The notes below the pieces were generated by a model. That model was not told the DNA's origin. It made no database searches and was given only the letters and a program-made list of their open reading frames with translations. Source: Mesorhizobium sp. M3A.F.Ca.ET.080.04.2.1 (GTDB taxonomy: Bacteria > Pseudomonadota > Alphaproteobacteria > Rhizobiales > Rhizobiaceae). From it: 64,000 nucleotides of DNA. This document shows positions 46,135 through 53,430 of this stretch, one piece after another. The stretch is from positions 5,804,501 to 5,868,500 of the forward strand of contig NZ_CP034451.1 in assembly GCF_003952525.1 (NCBI RefSeq), given 5' to 3'. How positions within the stretch are numbered: the first letter of the stretch is position 1; the number at the start of each line of letters is the position of its first letter. A program made the translations under genes and the position numbers.

Positions 46135-46449
46135 ATGGACAGACTGCAATTTCAGGTGCCGGTGCGCATTACGTCCACGCCCGGCCTGCCTGTCGAGGAA
46201 ATCTACAGCGTCGAGCAGGCGCTTGATTTCCTGCAGAACTGGCCGGCGCGCCGGCAAGGCAAGGTCCACGAAGCCGCCTTCAACGCCTGCTTCGGGGCGA
46301 CGGTCGACGTCGTCAGCACAGAGGACGCCTGCCGCGCATTCATGGCTTTCTGCCGTGTCAGCGGCCTGCTCGCCAGGGACATGATGATTCCCGGCAAGCG
46401 CGGCGGCGGCAAGGCATTTCGCCAAGCGCGCGCCATGCATTCAAGCTGA
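46135..46449 (+). CDS. DUF982-family small protein
   Basis: A 104-aa protein of the DUF982 family, nearly restricted to rhizobia and often present in many copies. The conserved pattern is visible: EIYSVEQALDFLQNWPARRQG (start near residue 21), then a segment with AFNACFGATVDVVSTEDACRAF. No function is known. The start is ATG 46135 after GGAGACAGGGA; longer in-frame starts lie inside the palindrome. Confidence 0.8.
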   Translation: MDRLQFQVPVRITSTPGLPVEEIYSVEQALDFLQNWPARRQGKVHEAAFNACFGATVDVVSTEDACRAFMAFCRVSGLLARDMMIPGKRGGGKAFRQARAMHSS

Positions 46450-46481
46450 ACTTGGTATTCCATCCTTGGCTGCATTCTGCG

Positions 46482-46512
46482 AGCTAGGCGTGGCCCGCCA
46501 CGTGGCCTAGCT
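46482..46512. terminator. Hairpin between DUF982 and VanZ genes
   Basis: AGCTAGGCGTGG (46482-46493) and CCAC / GCCTAGCT (46498-46501 and 46505-46512) form a strong stem with a 3-nt bulge. It sits between convergent genes and could end both transcripts, but no T run follows. Confidence 0.4.
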
Positions 46513-46523
46513 GCTGCCGGCAT

Positions 46524-46871
46524 CTAGCCCGTGGCGCGTGGCGCCCGCGCGATAGCAAGGATGACGCGTGCGACGGCAATCCCGATGACGCCCGCTGCCG
46601 CTTTGAGAAGCGCATCAGTGAGGCGCGCATGCCGGCCTGGATCAAAGGCTTGGAGGAATTCCAATACGCCGGCGACGGCGCAGACAAACAGCAATGTCTG
46701 CAGCAATCGGGCGGGGAACCCGAAGGCTAGGGCGATCCCCAAGAGGACGTAAGCCAAGCCACGTTCGACATTCGCATCACCGAGGTGAGGCCGCATCTGG
46801 ATCGGTGAGAGCGTCGCGAAGGTGATCGCCACCAACAGCATAAGCGCGACAAAACGGGAGATCGAGGTCAT
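46524..46871 (-). CDS. VanZ-like small membrane protein
   Basis: A 115-aa protein with four hydrophobic segments (FVALMLLVAITFATLSP; AYVLLGIALAFGFP; TLLFVCAVAGVLEFLQAF; LKAAAGVIGIAVARVIL). The GVLEFLQAFDPGRHARLTDALLKAAAG stretch, with Glu and Asp in this spacing, is the VanZ-family motif (ELLQ...GR..D..DLL.N..G). Function unknown. It is the last chromosomal gene before the att repeat at 46910. Confidence 0.8.
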   Translation of the reverse strand: MTSISRFVALMLLVAITFATLSPIQMRPHLGDANVERGLAYVLLGIALAFGFPARLLQTLLFVCAVAGVLEFLQAFDPGRHARLTDALLKAAAGVIGIAVARVILAIARAPRATG

Positions 46872-46909
46872 GCCCGCTCATACAGGAGCGCGAGATGTTT
46901 GTCGAAGAC

Positions 46910-46964
46910 CTTGAAAAGACTGGTACGCCCAAGGGGAATCGAACCCCTGTTACCGCCGTGAAAG
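46910..46964. repeat. Attachment-site repeat, copy 1 (3' half of tRNA-Glu)
   Basis: On the minus strand the sequence gives anticodon loop CTTTCAC (TTC anticodon), GGCGG anticodon stem strand, T arm CAGGGGTTCGATTCCCCT, acceptor strand and CCA ending at 46921. The 5' half is not tRNA: AAGCC replaces the CCGCC needed to pair with GGCGG. So this is a displaced 3' fragment, not a functional gene. Identity with the second copy is exactly 55 bp and ends on both sides. Confidence 0.9.
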
Positions 46965-47047
46965 GGCTTCTAAGCCGTCTAGCGCCGTCCAGCCGAATTT
47001 TCTGAAAGCCTTGCACCATAAGGGTTTGCGTCCTGTTATGTTTGTGC

Positions 47048-47092
47048 TTGTCCAATAGCATCTAAGCCGGTATATTGGACAAATAGTTGGAC
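47048..47092. promoter_or_regulatory. Inverted repeat TTGTCCAATA in front of integrase 1
   Basis: TTGTCCAATA (47048-47057) and TATTGGACAA (47073-47082) are perfect inverted copies separated by 15 bp; another TTGGAC follows at 47087. It sits just upstream of the integrase start and near the att site, so it may be an operator or integrase arm site. Confidence 0.45.
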
Positions 47093-47110
47093 ACGACAGG
47101 CGGGAACATC

Positions 47111-48385
47111 ATGGCCAAACGAGTTCGGGACGCAACGTTAGACAGCAAGGATGCGCGCAAGAAGCTCAAGCCGCGCGGCAAGCCCTATTACCGCAGCATC
47201 GGGCCCGGCCTTCATGTCGGCTATCGCAAGGGCAAAGACGCCGGCCGCTGGGTGGTGCGGATGTATGTCGGAAACCAGGACTACCGCGTCGAGACGATCG
47301 CTGATGCGGACGACCAGTTGGACGCGAATGGCTCGACCACCCTGACGTTCTGGCAGGCGCAGGACAAGGCGAGGGAAGTCCACAAGGCCATGTCTGGCGA
47401 CGGCGGCAAGGTGGCTGGCGTCTACACGGTCAAGGATGCGATCGACGATTACCTCCTGTGGATGGAAGGCAACCGCAAATCATCTAGGGATGCTCGCTGG
47501 CGCGCCGAGGCGCTGATCCTTCCCGAACTTGGCGAAATCGATCTTGCCAAGCTCGACGCCAAGCGGATTAGGAAATGGCATAGCGGGGTCGCAACAACCG
47601 CGCCGCGTGTACGTACAAAGGCCGGGAAGGAACAAAGGTTCAGAGAACTCGGGGAGGACTCGGAATCGGTTAGGCAGCGTCGTGCAACGGCCAATCGCGT
47701 TCTCACGACGCTTAAGGCCGCGCTCAATTATGCCTGGAGGGAAGGGAAGGCGGCTTCCGATCGGGAATGGCGGCGCGTCGAGCCGTTCGAAGACGTCGAG
47801 AGCGCCCGCGTCCATTATCTCTCGATCGCCGAGGCTCAGCGGCTTGTGAACGCCGCATCGGGCAAGTTCCGGGATCTCGTACAAGCCGCGCTGCAGACAG
47901 GTGCTCGCTATAGCGAACTCGCTCGCCTTAAGCGCGAAGACTTCAACGCCGACGTGTCAACGTTGACGATCCGCGAGAGTAAATCTGGGAAGGCGCGTCA
48001 CATCATCCTGACCGACGAGGGCGCCGACCTGTTCACACAACTGGTGCGCGGCAAGAATCGCGGCGATTTGATCCTGACGACGGAGGCCGGCGGCATTTGG
48101 GAGAAGTCTCACCAGTTCCGGCCGATGAAAGAGGCCTGCAAGAACGCCAAGATATCGTCGGCCATCGGCTTCCATGGCTTGCGTCATACCTGGGCGAGCC
48201 TCTCGGTCATGAATGGAATGCCGCTAATGGTGGTGGCGAAGAATCTGGGGCACACAGACACTCGGATGGTGGAGAAGCATTACGGGCACCTGTCGCCGTC
48301 CTACATTGCCGAAGCGGTGAGGGCTGGTGCGCCGAGGTTCGGCACCGTCAAGGCTGACAACGTGGCTCAGATGGGAGGCGCATGA
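47111..48385 (+). CDS. Tyrosine site-specific integrase (element 1)
   Basis: A 424-aa tyrosine recombinase. The N-terminal DUF4102-like arm-binding region contains LHVGYRKGKDAGRWVVRMYVG, then a SAM-like core-binding domain, then the catalytic domain. Catalytic residues are Arg266 (TGARYSEL), His355 and Arg358 (FHGLRHTW), His381 (LGHTD) and nucleophile Tyr391 (KHYGHL). It is closely similar to the integrase of element 2. ATG 47111 (MAKRVRDATL) is preferred to 47087. It lies next to the att repeat and overlaps the next gene by 4 bp. Target: 3' end of tRNA-Glu. Confidence 0.95.
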   Translation: MAKRVRDATLDSKDARKKLKPRGKPYYRSIGPGLHVGYRKGKDAGRWVVRMYVGNQDYRVETIADADDQLDANGSTTLTFWQAQDKAREVHKAMSGDGGKVAGVYTVKDAIDDYLLWMEGNRKSSRDARWRAEALILPELGEIDLAKLDAKRIRKWHSGVATTAPRVRTKAGKEQRFRELGEDSESVRQRRATANRVLTTLKAALNYAWREGKAASDREWRRVEPFEDVESARVHYLSIAEAQRLVNAASGKFRDLVQAALQTGARYSELARLKREDFNADVSTLTIRESKSGKARHIILTDEGADLFTQLVRGKNRGDLILTTEAGGIWEKSHQFRPMKEACKNAKISSAIGFHGLRHTWASLSVMNGMPLMVVAKNLGHTDTRMVEKHYGHLSPSYIAEAVRAGAPRFGTVKADNVAQMGGA

Positions 48386-48903
48386 TGGTGAACTTTGTCC
48401 CACCCGGGCATGTGGAACTGCGAACCGTCATCCAGGAGCACGGCGGCGACGTTGAGGCCGTTCGGAGGAAGCTTTTCAGCGGTGAGCTGGAGGCTGTGCG
48501 ATATGATGAGTACGCCGGACGCCGCTATCAGATATTCCCCGACGACTGGTCACAACTCGCCGCGACGTACTGGCTGGAGACGGGACGATGGAGCACTTCG
48601 GCACTCGATCATGTCCGTGAACCGATCTTGGTTGTCAAACCGAAGGAAGAGGCACAAGCGGCGGTGCCATCGCTGGATGGCATCTATCTATCCCCCTTTA
48701 TGGTGGTGATGATCGAGGCCATCAAAAAATTTGACATCCAACCAGATCGGCCGCCGCCCCTAGTGAAAACGCTTGAGCACTTCTTTTTGAGCCAACCACT
48801 ACCGGGGGGCAAAAAGGTTACTCGCCGAATGGCGGAGGCGATGGCAACCGCTGTTCGGCCCTTAGAAGCGATGGGCGGGGGCAACCCGAAACGTAAGGGG
48901 TGA
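48382..48903 (+). CDS. Hypothetical protein coupled to integrase 1
   Basis: A 173-aa protein whose ATG overlaps the integrase stop. It opens with VELRTVIQEHGGDVEAVRRKLFSGEL and YEYAGRRYQIFPDDWSQ-like residues, a pattern found in small phage/ICE proteins that may bind DNA. The C-terminal half has SPFMVVMIEAIKKFDI. The family is not recognised. Its position directly after int matches the 135-aa gene after integrase 2, although the sequences look unrelated. Confidence 0.65.
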   Translation: MMVNFVPPGHVELRTVIQEHGGDVEAVRRKLFSGELEAVRYDEYAGRRYQIFPDDWSQLAATYWLETGRWSTSALDHVREPILVVKPKEEAQAAVPSLDGIYLSPFMVVMIEAIKKFDIQPDRPPPLVKTLEHFFLSQPLPGGKKVTRRMAEAMATAVRPLEAMGGGNPKRKG

Positions 48904-48996
48904 ACCCTTTACCCCATCACTGCGGACCCCTTCAACCGTAGAGCGAAATTCCAAACGCATCCATCTTGGTCCTGTCCAAACACAGGAGCAACCCAG

Positions 48997-49188
48997 ATGG
49001 ACTACGCCTTCGAAGCCTACAGCATTCCTGAGTTTTGCGCGGCTCACCGCATCAGCCGCGCCACTTTCTACAACCTCATCAATGCGGGCACCGCACCACG
49101 CACCATGAAGGTTGGCGGTCGCGTTCTGATTTCCAAGGAAGCCGCCGCCGACTGGCGCAAGGCCTGCGAAACCAGCGAGGCCGCCTAA
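48997..49188 (+). CDS. AlpA/excisionase-like HTH protein (element 1)
   Basis: A 63-aa MerR-like winged helix protein: YSIPEFCAAHRISRATFYNL is the helix-turn-helix, and GTAPRTMKVGGRVLISKEAAADW is the wing with the RVLI-type motif of AlpA regulators. Such proteins activate integrase or act as excisionases in satellites and prophages. ATG 48997 follows ACAGGAGCAACCCAG. Its stop overlaps the next start (TAATG). Confidence 0.85.
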   Translation: MDYAFEAYSIPEFCAAHRISRATFYNLINAGTAPRTMKVGGRVLISKEAAADWRKACETSEAA

Positions 49189-49406
49189 TGAATCGGCGCC
49201 TTGTTGAAACGACTGATCATGCTTCGCCCGCGCACCTTGCCGACGCCATCGAATGGTATGCCGCGAACTATATGAGCTGTGAGCGGCCGATCGTGCCAGC
49301 CTTGCGCCGCCGGTTCGGTATCTCCGCACCTGAGGCTTGCCAGGTTATGCGCCTCGCCCTGCTTCGCCAGGATTGGCAGGGAGGCGCTCATGCACGCACC
49401 TCTTGA
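49188..49406 (+). CDS. Small hypothetical protein
   Basis: A 72-aa protein starting in the TAATG overlap with the AlpA-like gene. It contains ADAIEWYAANYMSCERPIVPALRRRFGISAPEACQVMRLAL, a compact helical pattern with HTH-like FGISAPEACQ. This kind of small regulator is often found in rhizobial prophages. No function can be assigned. Confidence 0.6.
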   Translation: MNRRLVETTDHASPAHLADAIEWYAANYMSCERPIVPALRRRFGISAPEACQVMRLALLRQDWQGGAHARTS

Positions 49407-49542
49407 ACGAGAAACCGCCGCCCCGACGGCAATCGGGAACGGCGGCAAGGAGAACATTTCACACCGCAAGTCTAGCCGTTCCAAGAACCCGCGGCAAGAG
49501 CGCTGGAAGCAAGCCAACCCGATAAAGGTATGGGCCCACTAA
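49390..49542 (+). CDS. Small basic hypothetical protein
   Basis: A 50-aa basic protein (ENISHRKSSRSKNPRQERWKQ) overlapping the previous gene by 17 bp. Coding support is weak: position in a packed operon and a suitable ATG at 49390 after GGGAGGCGCTC. It might bind nucleic acid. Confidence 0.4.
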   Translation: MHAPLERETAAPTAIGNGGKENISHRKSSRSKNPRQERWKQANPIKVWAH

Positions 49543-49557
49543 GCTCTCAGGAGCGCC

Positions 49558-49719
49558 GTGAGACGCGGCCTCGTCATCCAGGAATGTTGTGCGGAGTGTG
49601 GCGACCCGAACGCCGAAGCTCATCACGATGATTACGAGCGGCCAATGTCCGTTCGCTGGCTTTGTCGCCTTCACCATAAGGCTGAGCATCGCCGGCTGAA
49701 GTGCGAGGCGGAGGCATGA
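49558..49719 (+). CDS. Small CxxC/HH zinc-binding (HNH-like) phage protein
   Basis: A 53-aa protein from a GTG at 49558 after CTCAGGAGCGCC. It reads CCAECGDPNAEAHHDDYERP and then WLCRLHHKAEHR. The CxxC, HHDDY and CxxHH arrangement is known from small proteins of many prophages (HNH endonuclease relatives). The Cys/His set probably binds zinc. Its stop overlaps the next start by 4 bp. Confidence 0.7.
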   Translation: MRRGLVIQECCAECGDPNAEAHHDDYERPMSVRWLCRLHHKAEHRRLKCEAEA

Positions 49720-49991
49720 CCATTCGTCCGAACCTTCCGAGCATCGAGGAACTCTATATCGATGCAGCCGTCCGACATCTGACGGCGGCGCGCAACCACC
49801 TTCAATGCGCGGTGCTACGCTTCGATGATGCGGGCTACGAACATGACCCGAGCGCCCGGTCGTACAGCTTCGTCGCGGGCATCGTGGCCGAGTTCAATGG
49901 CAGGCCGTGGCGCCCGGCGCCGACGCCGGAATCCTCTCACATCGCGGAAGCGGCCAAGGAATATCGGCGCATGCGTAGGAGTTGCTACTGA
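49716..49991 (+). CDS. Small hypothetical protein before RepA (element 1)
   Basis: A 91-aa protein from ATG 49716 (MTIRPNLPSIEELYID), mainly helical with AAVRHLTAARNHLQCAVLRFDDAGYEHD. The stop overlaps the start of the RepA-like gene by one base, so it is likely coexpressed with replication. No family recognised. Confidence 0.6.
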   Translation: MTIRPNLPSIEELYIDAAVRHLTAARNHLQCAVLRFDDAGYEHDPSARSYSFVAGIVAEFNGRPWRPAPTPESSHIAEAAKEYRRMRRSCY

Positions 49992-51073
49992 TGAGCAAAC
50001 CCGAACCGCTCAAGATCCTCTCCTATGCCGACATGAAGGACCTTCCTGAGCCTGCATGGCTTATCGACGGGCTCATTCAGGAAAACACCACCGCCCTGAT
50101 GTTTGGCAAGTCGAACTCGTTCAAGTCCTTCCTGGCGATCGACATCGCCCTTTCCGTGGCCTCGCATCGGCCATGGCATAGCCATGAGGTCTTGCCCGAT
50201 TTCGACAACTCACACGCCTTGCCGACCGTTCTCATCGTGGCGACAGAGGGCGGCAACGGCGTCGGCCGCAAGCGCATTCCGGCATGGTACGACCACCACA
50301 ATGTCCCGGAGGCCGAACGAACTGCCTTCCTGTACCCAAGAGAAATTCGACTCGACGTGGCTGATGATGTCACAGCGCTGATTGATGCCGTCGACAAAGC
50401 CGAGTTTTCGCAGCATCCGATGTCGTACTATCCAGCTTTCCAATTGATCGTCATCGATATCTTCGGCGGCAGCATGGCCGGTAGCGAGATCGAGGATAAG
50501 ACCGCGCGGGCCTGGGTGCATGGTATCCAGCGCATCCTACGCGAAACCGGCGTGGCAGTTCTGGTGGTTGCCCACGCGCCATATCAGGACGACAGCCGCA
50601 TTCGTGGCCACTCTCACTTCTGGGGCTCGTTCGACACGCGCCTCAAGGTCGAGGGCGACAAAGGCGCCATGACGGCAACCTTGACCGTCGAGCGGCACAA
50701 GGACGCCGACAGCGCCGGCTCCTGGGGCTTCAGGTTGACACCATCGGGCGGCAGTCTCGTTCCTGAGATGGACAGCACAATCACGGCGGCGCGCAAGCAA
50801 TCGCTGTCGCCGAAGAACCGAGCGGCGCTGATCGCTCTCGATGATGCTCTCCAAGCTAGCGGCGTGCGCAAGTTCGGGCAGGACTGGCCACCATGCAACG
50901 TCGTCCAGGTCGAACAGTGGCGCCATCACTTCTACCTGCACTCTCACGAGGATGCTCCAGACACGAAACGCCAGGCGTTCAATCGAGCCAAGAACTTCCT
51001 TCGGGATGGTGGCCACATCCAGTTCTATGACGATCACGTATGGCGATGCTTCGACGGCAAGGCAGCAGCGTGA
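49991..51073 (+). CDS. RepA-like RecA-fold ATPase (element 1)
   Basis: A 360-aa hexameric-helicase-type ATPase of the AAA_25/RepA family. Walker A is GKSNSFKS at residues 39-46, Walker B is in FQLIVIDIFGGS near 155, and the sensor VLVVAHAPYQDD with GHSHFWGSFDTRLKV follows. The C-terminal 100 residues may be a winged helix. No primase domain is present, unlike the homologue in element 2. It is followed at once by the GTGAC/GTCAC cluster, suggesting it is a replication initiator or helicase. Confidence 0.85.
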   Translation: MSKPEPLKILSYADMKDLPEPAWLIDGLIQENTTALMFGKSNSFKSFLAIDIALSVASHRPWHSHEVLPDFDNSHALPTVLIVATEGGNGVGRKRIPAWYDHHNVPEAERTAFLYPREIRLDVADDVTALIDAVDKAEFSQHPMSYYPAFQLIVIDIFGGSMAGSEIEDKTARAWVHGIQRILRETGVAVLVVAHAPYQDDSRIRGHSHFWGSFDTRLKVEGDKGAMTATLTVERHKDADSAGSWGFRLTPSGGSLVPEMDSTITAARKQSLSPKNRAALIALDDALQASGVRKFGQDWPPCNVVQVEQWRHHFYLHSHEDAPDTKRQAFNRAKNFLRDGGHIQFYDDHVWRCFDGKAAA

Positions 51074-51166
51074 CATGTGACACCCTTATAAGGGGGTGTC
51101 ACGTCACGTCACGCTTGCATGCGCCGTGACGCACCGTGACATGTAACGCTCTGTCACGCTTGTCAC
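51070..51166. repeat. GTGAC/GTCAC iteron-like cluster, putative origin (element 1)
   Basis: Nine GTGAC or GTCAC pentamers in 97 bp: GTGAC at 51070, 51077, 51126, 51136; GTCAC at 51098, 51103, 51108, 51153, 51162. The left part forms an imperfect palindrome (GTGACACCC ... GGGTGTCAC, 51077-51102). Placement directly after the rep gene, with A+T-rich DNA following, fits a replication origin as in SaPI-type satellites. Function is inferred. Confidence 0.6.
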
Positions 51167-51203
51167 GCTGATTTCATATGAAAGGAATTGTGGCTCATAT
51201 TTC

Positions 51204-51356
51204 TGGTGGCATACTCGCTCCAACTACGGACTTTTTTCTGCCGCTGCTTCGAAGCACCTTGCCTCGAGCGTTCGGAATTGGTGGCATACTCGCTCCAACT
51301 ACGGACTTTTTTCTGCCGCTGCTTCGAAGCACCTTGCCTCGAGCGTTCGGAATTGG
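51204..51356. repeat. 75-bp tandem duplication
   Basis: Two perfect 75-bp copies (51204-51278 and 51279-51353) plus three bases of a third. Each carries the palindromes GCTTCGAAGC and CTCGAG and a run of six or seven T. The unit is 25 codons long and open on several frames, but no coding signal is convincing. It lies between the iteron cluster and the packaging genes. Confidence 0.9.
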
Positions 51357-51479
51357 CGTTAACGCCTGAGCAAAGCGGTAACTTGAACATAGCTAGACAG
51401 CAATAGAACAATAAATACAGTGAGTTAGTTTCTCACTTGCGCTATTATGTCCAACAGATGGACGATATGAGGCGCAAAA

Positions 51480-51890
51480 ATGCCCGAAGATACCGCCACG
51501 GTAGAGCCAGGTTCCCCGCCAGTTGCACCGTCGAAAGGCGGCAAGGTGAGGCTGCTTTCATTCGAGGACCTGGACAAGCGCACCAAGCCATATCAGCAGG
51601 CGGTCGAGCTAAGGGATGAGCTGATTGGCGAGCGTGGCGGGGAATCCGCTCTCGATGCCATGCGCATTCGGTTCATTGAAGACGTCGCCATCACGTCGGC
51701 CATGATCCGCGATGCTCAGGTTCGCTGGCTCAAGGGTGAGCAGATCGGCATCAGCGAGATAGCGACCCTACTCAACAGTCGGCGCCGCGATGCCGAGCAG
51801 ATAGGCGGACCCGAGCCGCGCGACGTCACGCCCGACATCACCACGTTCATGGCTTCCAGGGCCGCACAGAAGGCCAGCAGCGCAGCATGA
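51480..51890 (+). CDS. TerS-like small protein (element 1)
   Basis: A 136-aa protein placed directly before a terminase large-subunit gene and overlapping it by 4 bp. The pattern IRFIEDVAITSAMIRDAQVRWLKGE, then ISEIATLLNSRRRDAEQIG and RDVTPDIT parallels the gene before TerL in element 2 (ending RDITPTID). Therefore it is probably the terminase small subunit or its equivalent. ATG 51480 follows GGCGC only weakly. Confidence 0.65.
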   Translation: MPEDTATVEPGSPPVAPSKGGKVRLLSFEDLDKRTKPYQQAVELRDELIGERGGESALDAMRIRFIEDVAITSAMIRDAQVRWLKGEQIGISEIATLLNSRRRDAEQIGGPEPRDVTPDITTFMASRAAQKASSAA

Positions 51891-52198
51891 GCGCTCCCGC
51901 CTTCACCTATGCCGAGGCTTGCCAGGACCCTGACCTGTTCGGGCCATGGTTCGCTGCCGACAGCTGGGGTGTATGGCGCGTCATCGACAAGGCCCTGTTC
52001 GGCGAGCCGCTGGACGAGGCAGAGCTTGCCGTCTTCACCGAACTCACCGGCAGGGACGAGGCACCCACGGCACCAGTAACCGAGGGCTGGTTCGTCTGTG
52101 GCCGCCGCTCCGGCAAGGATGTGAAGGCGCCTAGCGGAGTTCTACGCCGCAGACGAGCGCATGCAAAGGGCATCGGACAAGACGTTCAAGATCGGTGA
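51887..52198 (+). pseudogene. Truncated terminase large subunit (element 1)
   Basis: A 103-aa open frame that matches the first 75 residues of the element 2 TerL: DLFGPWFAADSWGVW, ALFGEPLDEAELAVF, TGRDEAP, PVTEGWFVCGRRSGKD. It stops in the Walker A motif (GRRSGKD): the frame then goes out of homology (VKAPSGVLRRRR) and ends at 52198. The rest of the ATPase and the nuclease domain are absent. A deletion at about 52120 best explains this; it cannot package DNA. Confidence 0.85.
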
Positions 52199-52424
52199 GA
52201 AGCCCAAGCCCGACCTACCGCGCCTGCGCAAGGCCGAAGCCAGAGAGGAGAAGCTGTCGGCCAAGGCAGACCGCGCTTGGTATCGCGTGTGGAAGGCGCG
52301 GGCGACGAGCCTCAAAGGCCTAACTGCCAAGGCGAAGCTGCGGCGGCACTGGAACCTCGAAGACGAGGATAGCGAGATGATCATATTCAAAAGCATCATC
52401 GCCGACCTCGAACGCATGAGCTAG
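52161..52424 (+). CDS. Hypothetical protein, probably a joined remnant
   Basis: An 87-aa frame overlapping the truncated terminase. It is charged (KIGEKPKPDLPRLRKAEARE ... AWYRVWKARATSLKGLTAKAK). The same frame continues upstream to 52126 as LAEFYAADERMQ without a start codon. This suggests that it is the 3' end of a gene joined by the deletion that cut terL. A new start at ATG 52161 could be used. Confidence 0.45.
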   Translation: MQRASDKTFKIGEKPKPDLPRLRKAEAREEKLSAKADRAWYRVWKARATSLKGLTAKAKLRRHWNLEDEDSEMIIFKSIIADLERMS

Positions 52425-52447
52425 ACAGGCAACCACGCGGTTGCAAA

Positions 52448-52702
52448 GGCCCGGCTGCTGTGAGGTGGCCGGGCCTTGTGCTTCATAGGATCGGGCGTAT
52501 GATGAACGTCCCATAGGTTGAGATCTTCTCAGCTATTTCGGCCCGGCGGCTCCTCCTTGGCTTCCGGGCCCTTTCTTTGTCTGCGCAGTGGCCGGCTTTT
52601 GATTTGTGGGGTCGACGAGTTGGGAGTAAGCTGGCGGCGTTCAACTCCTTGTGGGTCAAAGTACCCATCGGCCCGGCGGCTCGCACTTCCGGGCCTTCTT
52701 TT
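52448..52702 (+). terminator. Three successive GGCCCGG hairpins
   Basis: Hairpins at 52448-52475 (GGCCCGGC/GCCGGGCC), 52540-52570 (GGCCCGG/CCGGGCC, then CTTTCTTTG) and 52670-52695 (GGCCCGG/CCGGGCC, then TTCTTTT). Copies 2 and 3 share the flanking CGGCCCGGCGGCTC. They lie on the plus strand with no gene between. The last two look like intrinsic terminators, possibly left from lost structural genes. Confidence 0.65.
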
Positions 52703-52770
52703 GTCAACCCGGGTTGACACCTCCCGCACTCGCAGCGCGTGACACTGGCAACGTTGCGGGAGGCTGGTTT

Positions 52771-53352
52771 CTATCGAGGCAGGTATCTTCCGACTTGCCC
52801 ATACGGCGACCAGGGAGGCTCCACATTGAGCTGAATCTGCTCATAGCGCTCCTTCAACTGATCCCGCATTGCCCAGATGCTGTCGATCACCTCGTAAACG
52901 TCGTTGGTGTTGCCGACCGGTCCAAGGACGATTCTCTTAGCGACGAGATTTCCATCCATGTGCTGAAAGAACTCAGTCCGAAATCGCTTCTGCCCGTTCC
53001 GAACTATCCATGCCAGTGCCGCTTGTTCAGACTGGCTCAAGATCTCCACATTCCTGAGAGCCTCCTGGTTTAGGAAGTCCCACTGCTGTTGCGTGTCCTT
53101 AATAGCCCGACGCGTCTCTGAGCGAGAAGCCGCCTTGTTAACGAAATAAGCCCCCAAGGATACAATGAGGATGGCAGCCCCGAAAACCGCAGCAATGCCA
53201 GCGACGGCGACCCAGCCGGTGTCGAGGCTCGCAAACGGACCAACCCCAAAATAATGCAGGCCGAGCACGGCCGTACCGGCAATGACCCAGGTCCAACCCT
53301 GCCTGGGATTTAGGCCCAGAACAGACTGCAGGAGACTCACAAGCTGATCCAT
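52771..53352 (-). CDS. Superinfection exclusion B (SieB)-like membrane protein
   Basis: A 193-aa protein with two N-terminal membrane helices (GWTWVIAGTAVLGLHYFGVG; WVAVAGIAAVFGAAILIVSLGAYFV) followed by a cytoplasmic domain (QSEQAALAWIVRNGQKRF, then DVYEVIDSIWAMRD). This layout and the LSxxEQAxLxxI block match the SieB family, which aborts infection by other phages. It is on the opposite strand at the right end of element 1, a typical place for cargo. A phage exclusion role is inferred from family. Confidence 0.65.
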   Translation of the reverse strand: MDQLVSLLQSVLGLNPRQGWTWVIAGTAVLGLHYFGVGPFASLDTGWVAVAGIAAVFGAAILIVSLGAYFVNKAASRSETRRAIKDTQQQWDFLNQEALRNVEILSQSEQAALAWIVRNGQKRFRTEFFQHMDGNLVAKRIVLGPVGNTNDVYEVIDSIWAMRDQLKERYEQIQLNVEPPWSPYGQVGRYLPR

Positions 53353-53430
53353 TGCACCCCCGCCGTGTCACTTGGACTCATTGGATATTGGCCAGAAACT
53401 GGACAGAGAAACGAGATTTGGAGCTAAGTG

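Noticed and set aside
46910-46990. A complete tRNA-Glu gene at the left att site
   Set aside because: Only the 3' half is tRNA-like; the 5' strand of the anticodon stem is AAGCC where CCGCC is needed, and no D arm or acceptor 5' strand follows.
51204-51356. CRISPR-like repeat array
   Set aside because: There are only two 75-bp units directly abutting, without spacers, and no cas gene nearby. It is a simple tandem duplication.
51163-51411. 82-aa minus-strand protein made of two identical 25-residue repeats
   Set aside because: The repeat is a consequence of the 75-bp DNA duplication; the frame is antisense to the element's transcription, and no start signal was found.
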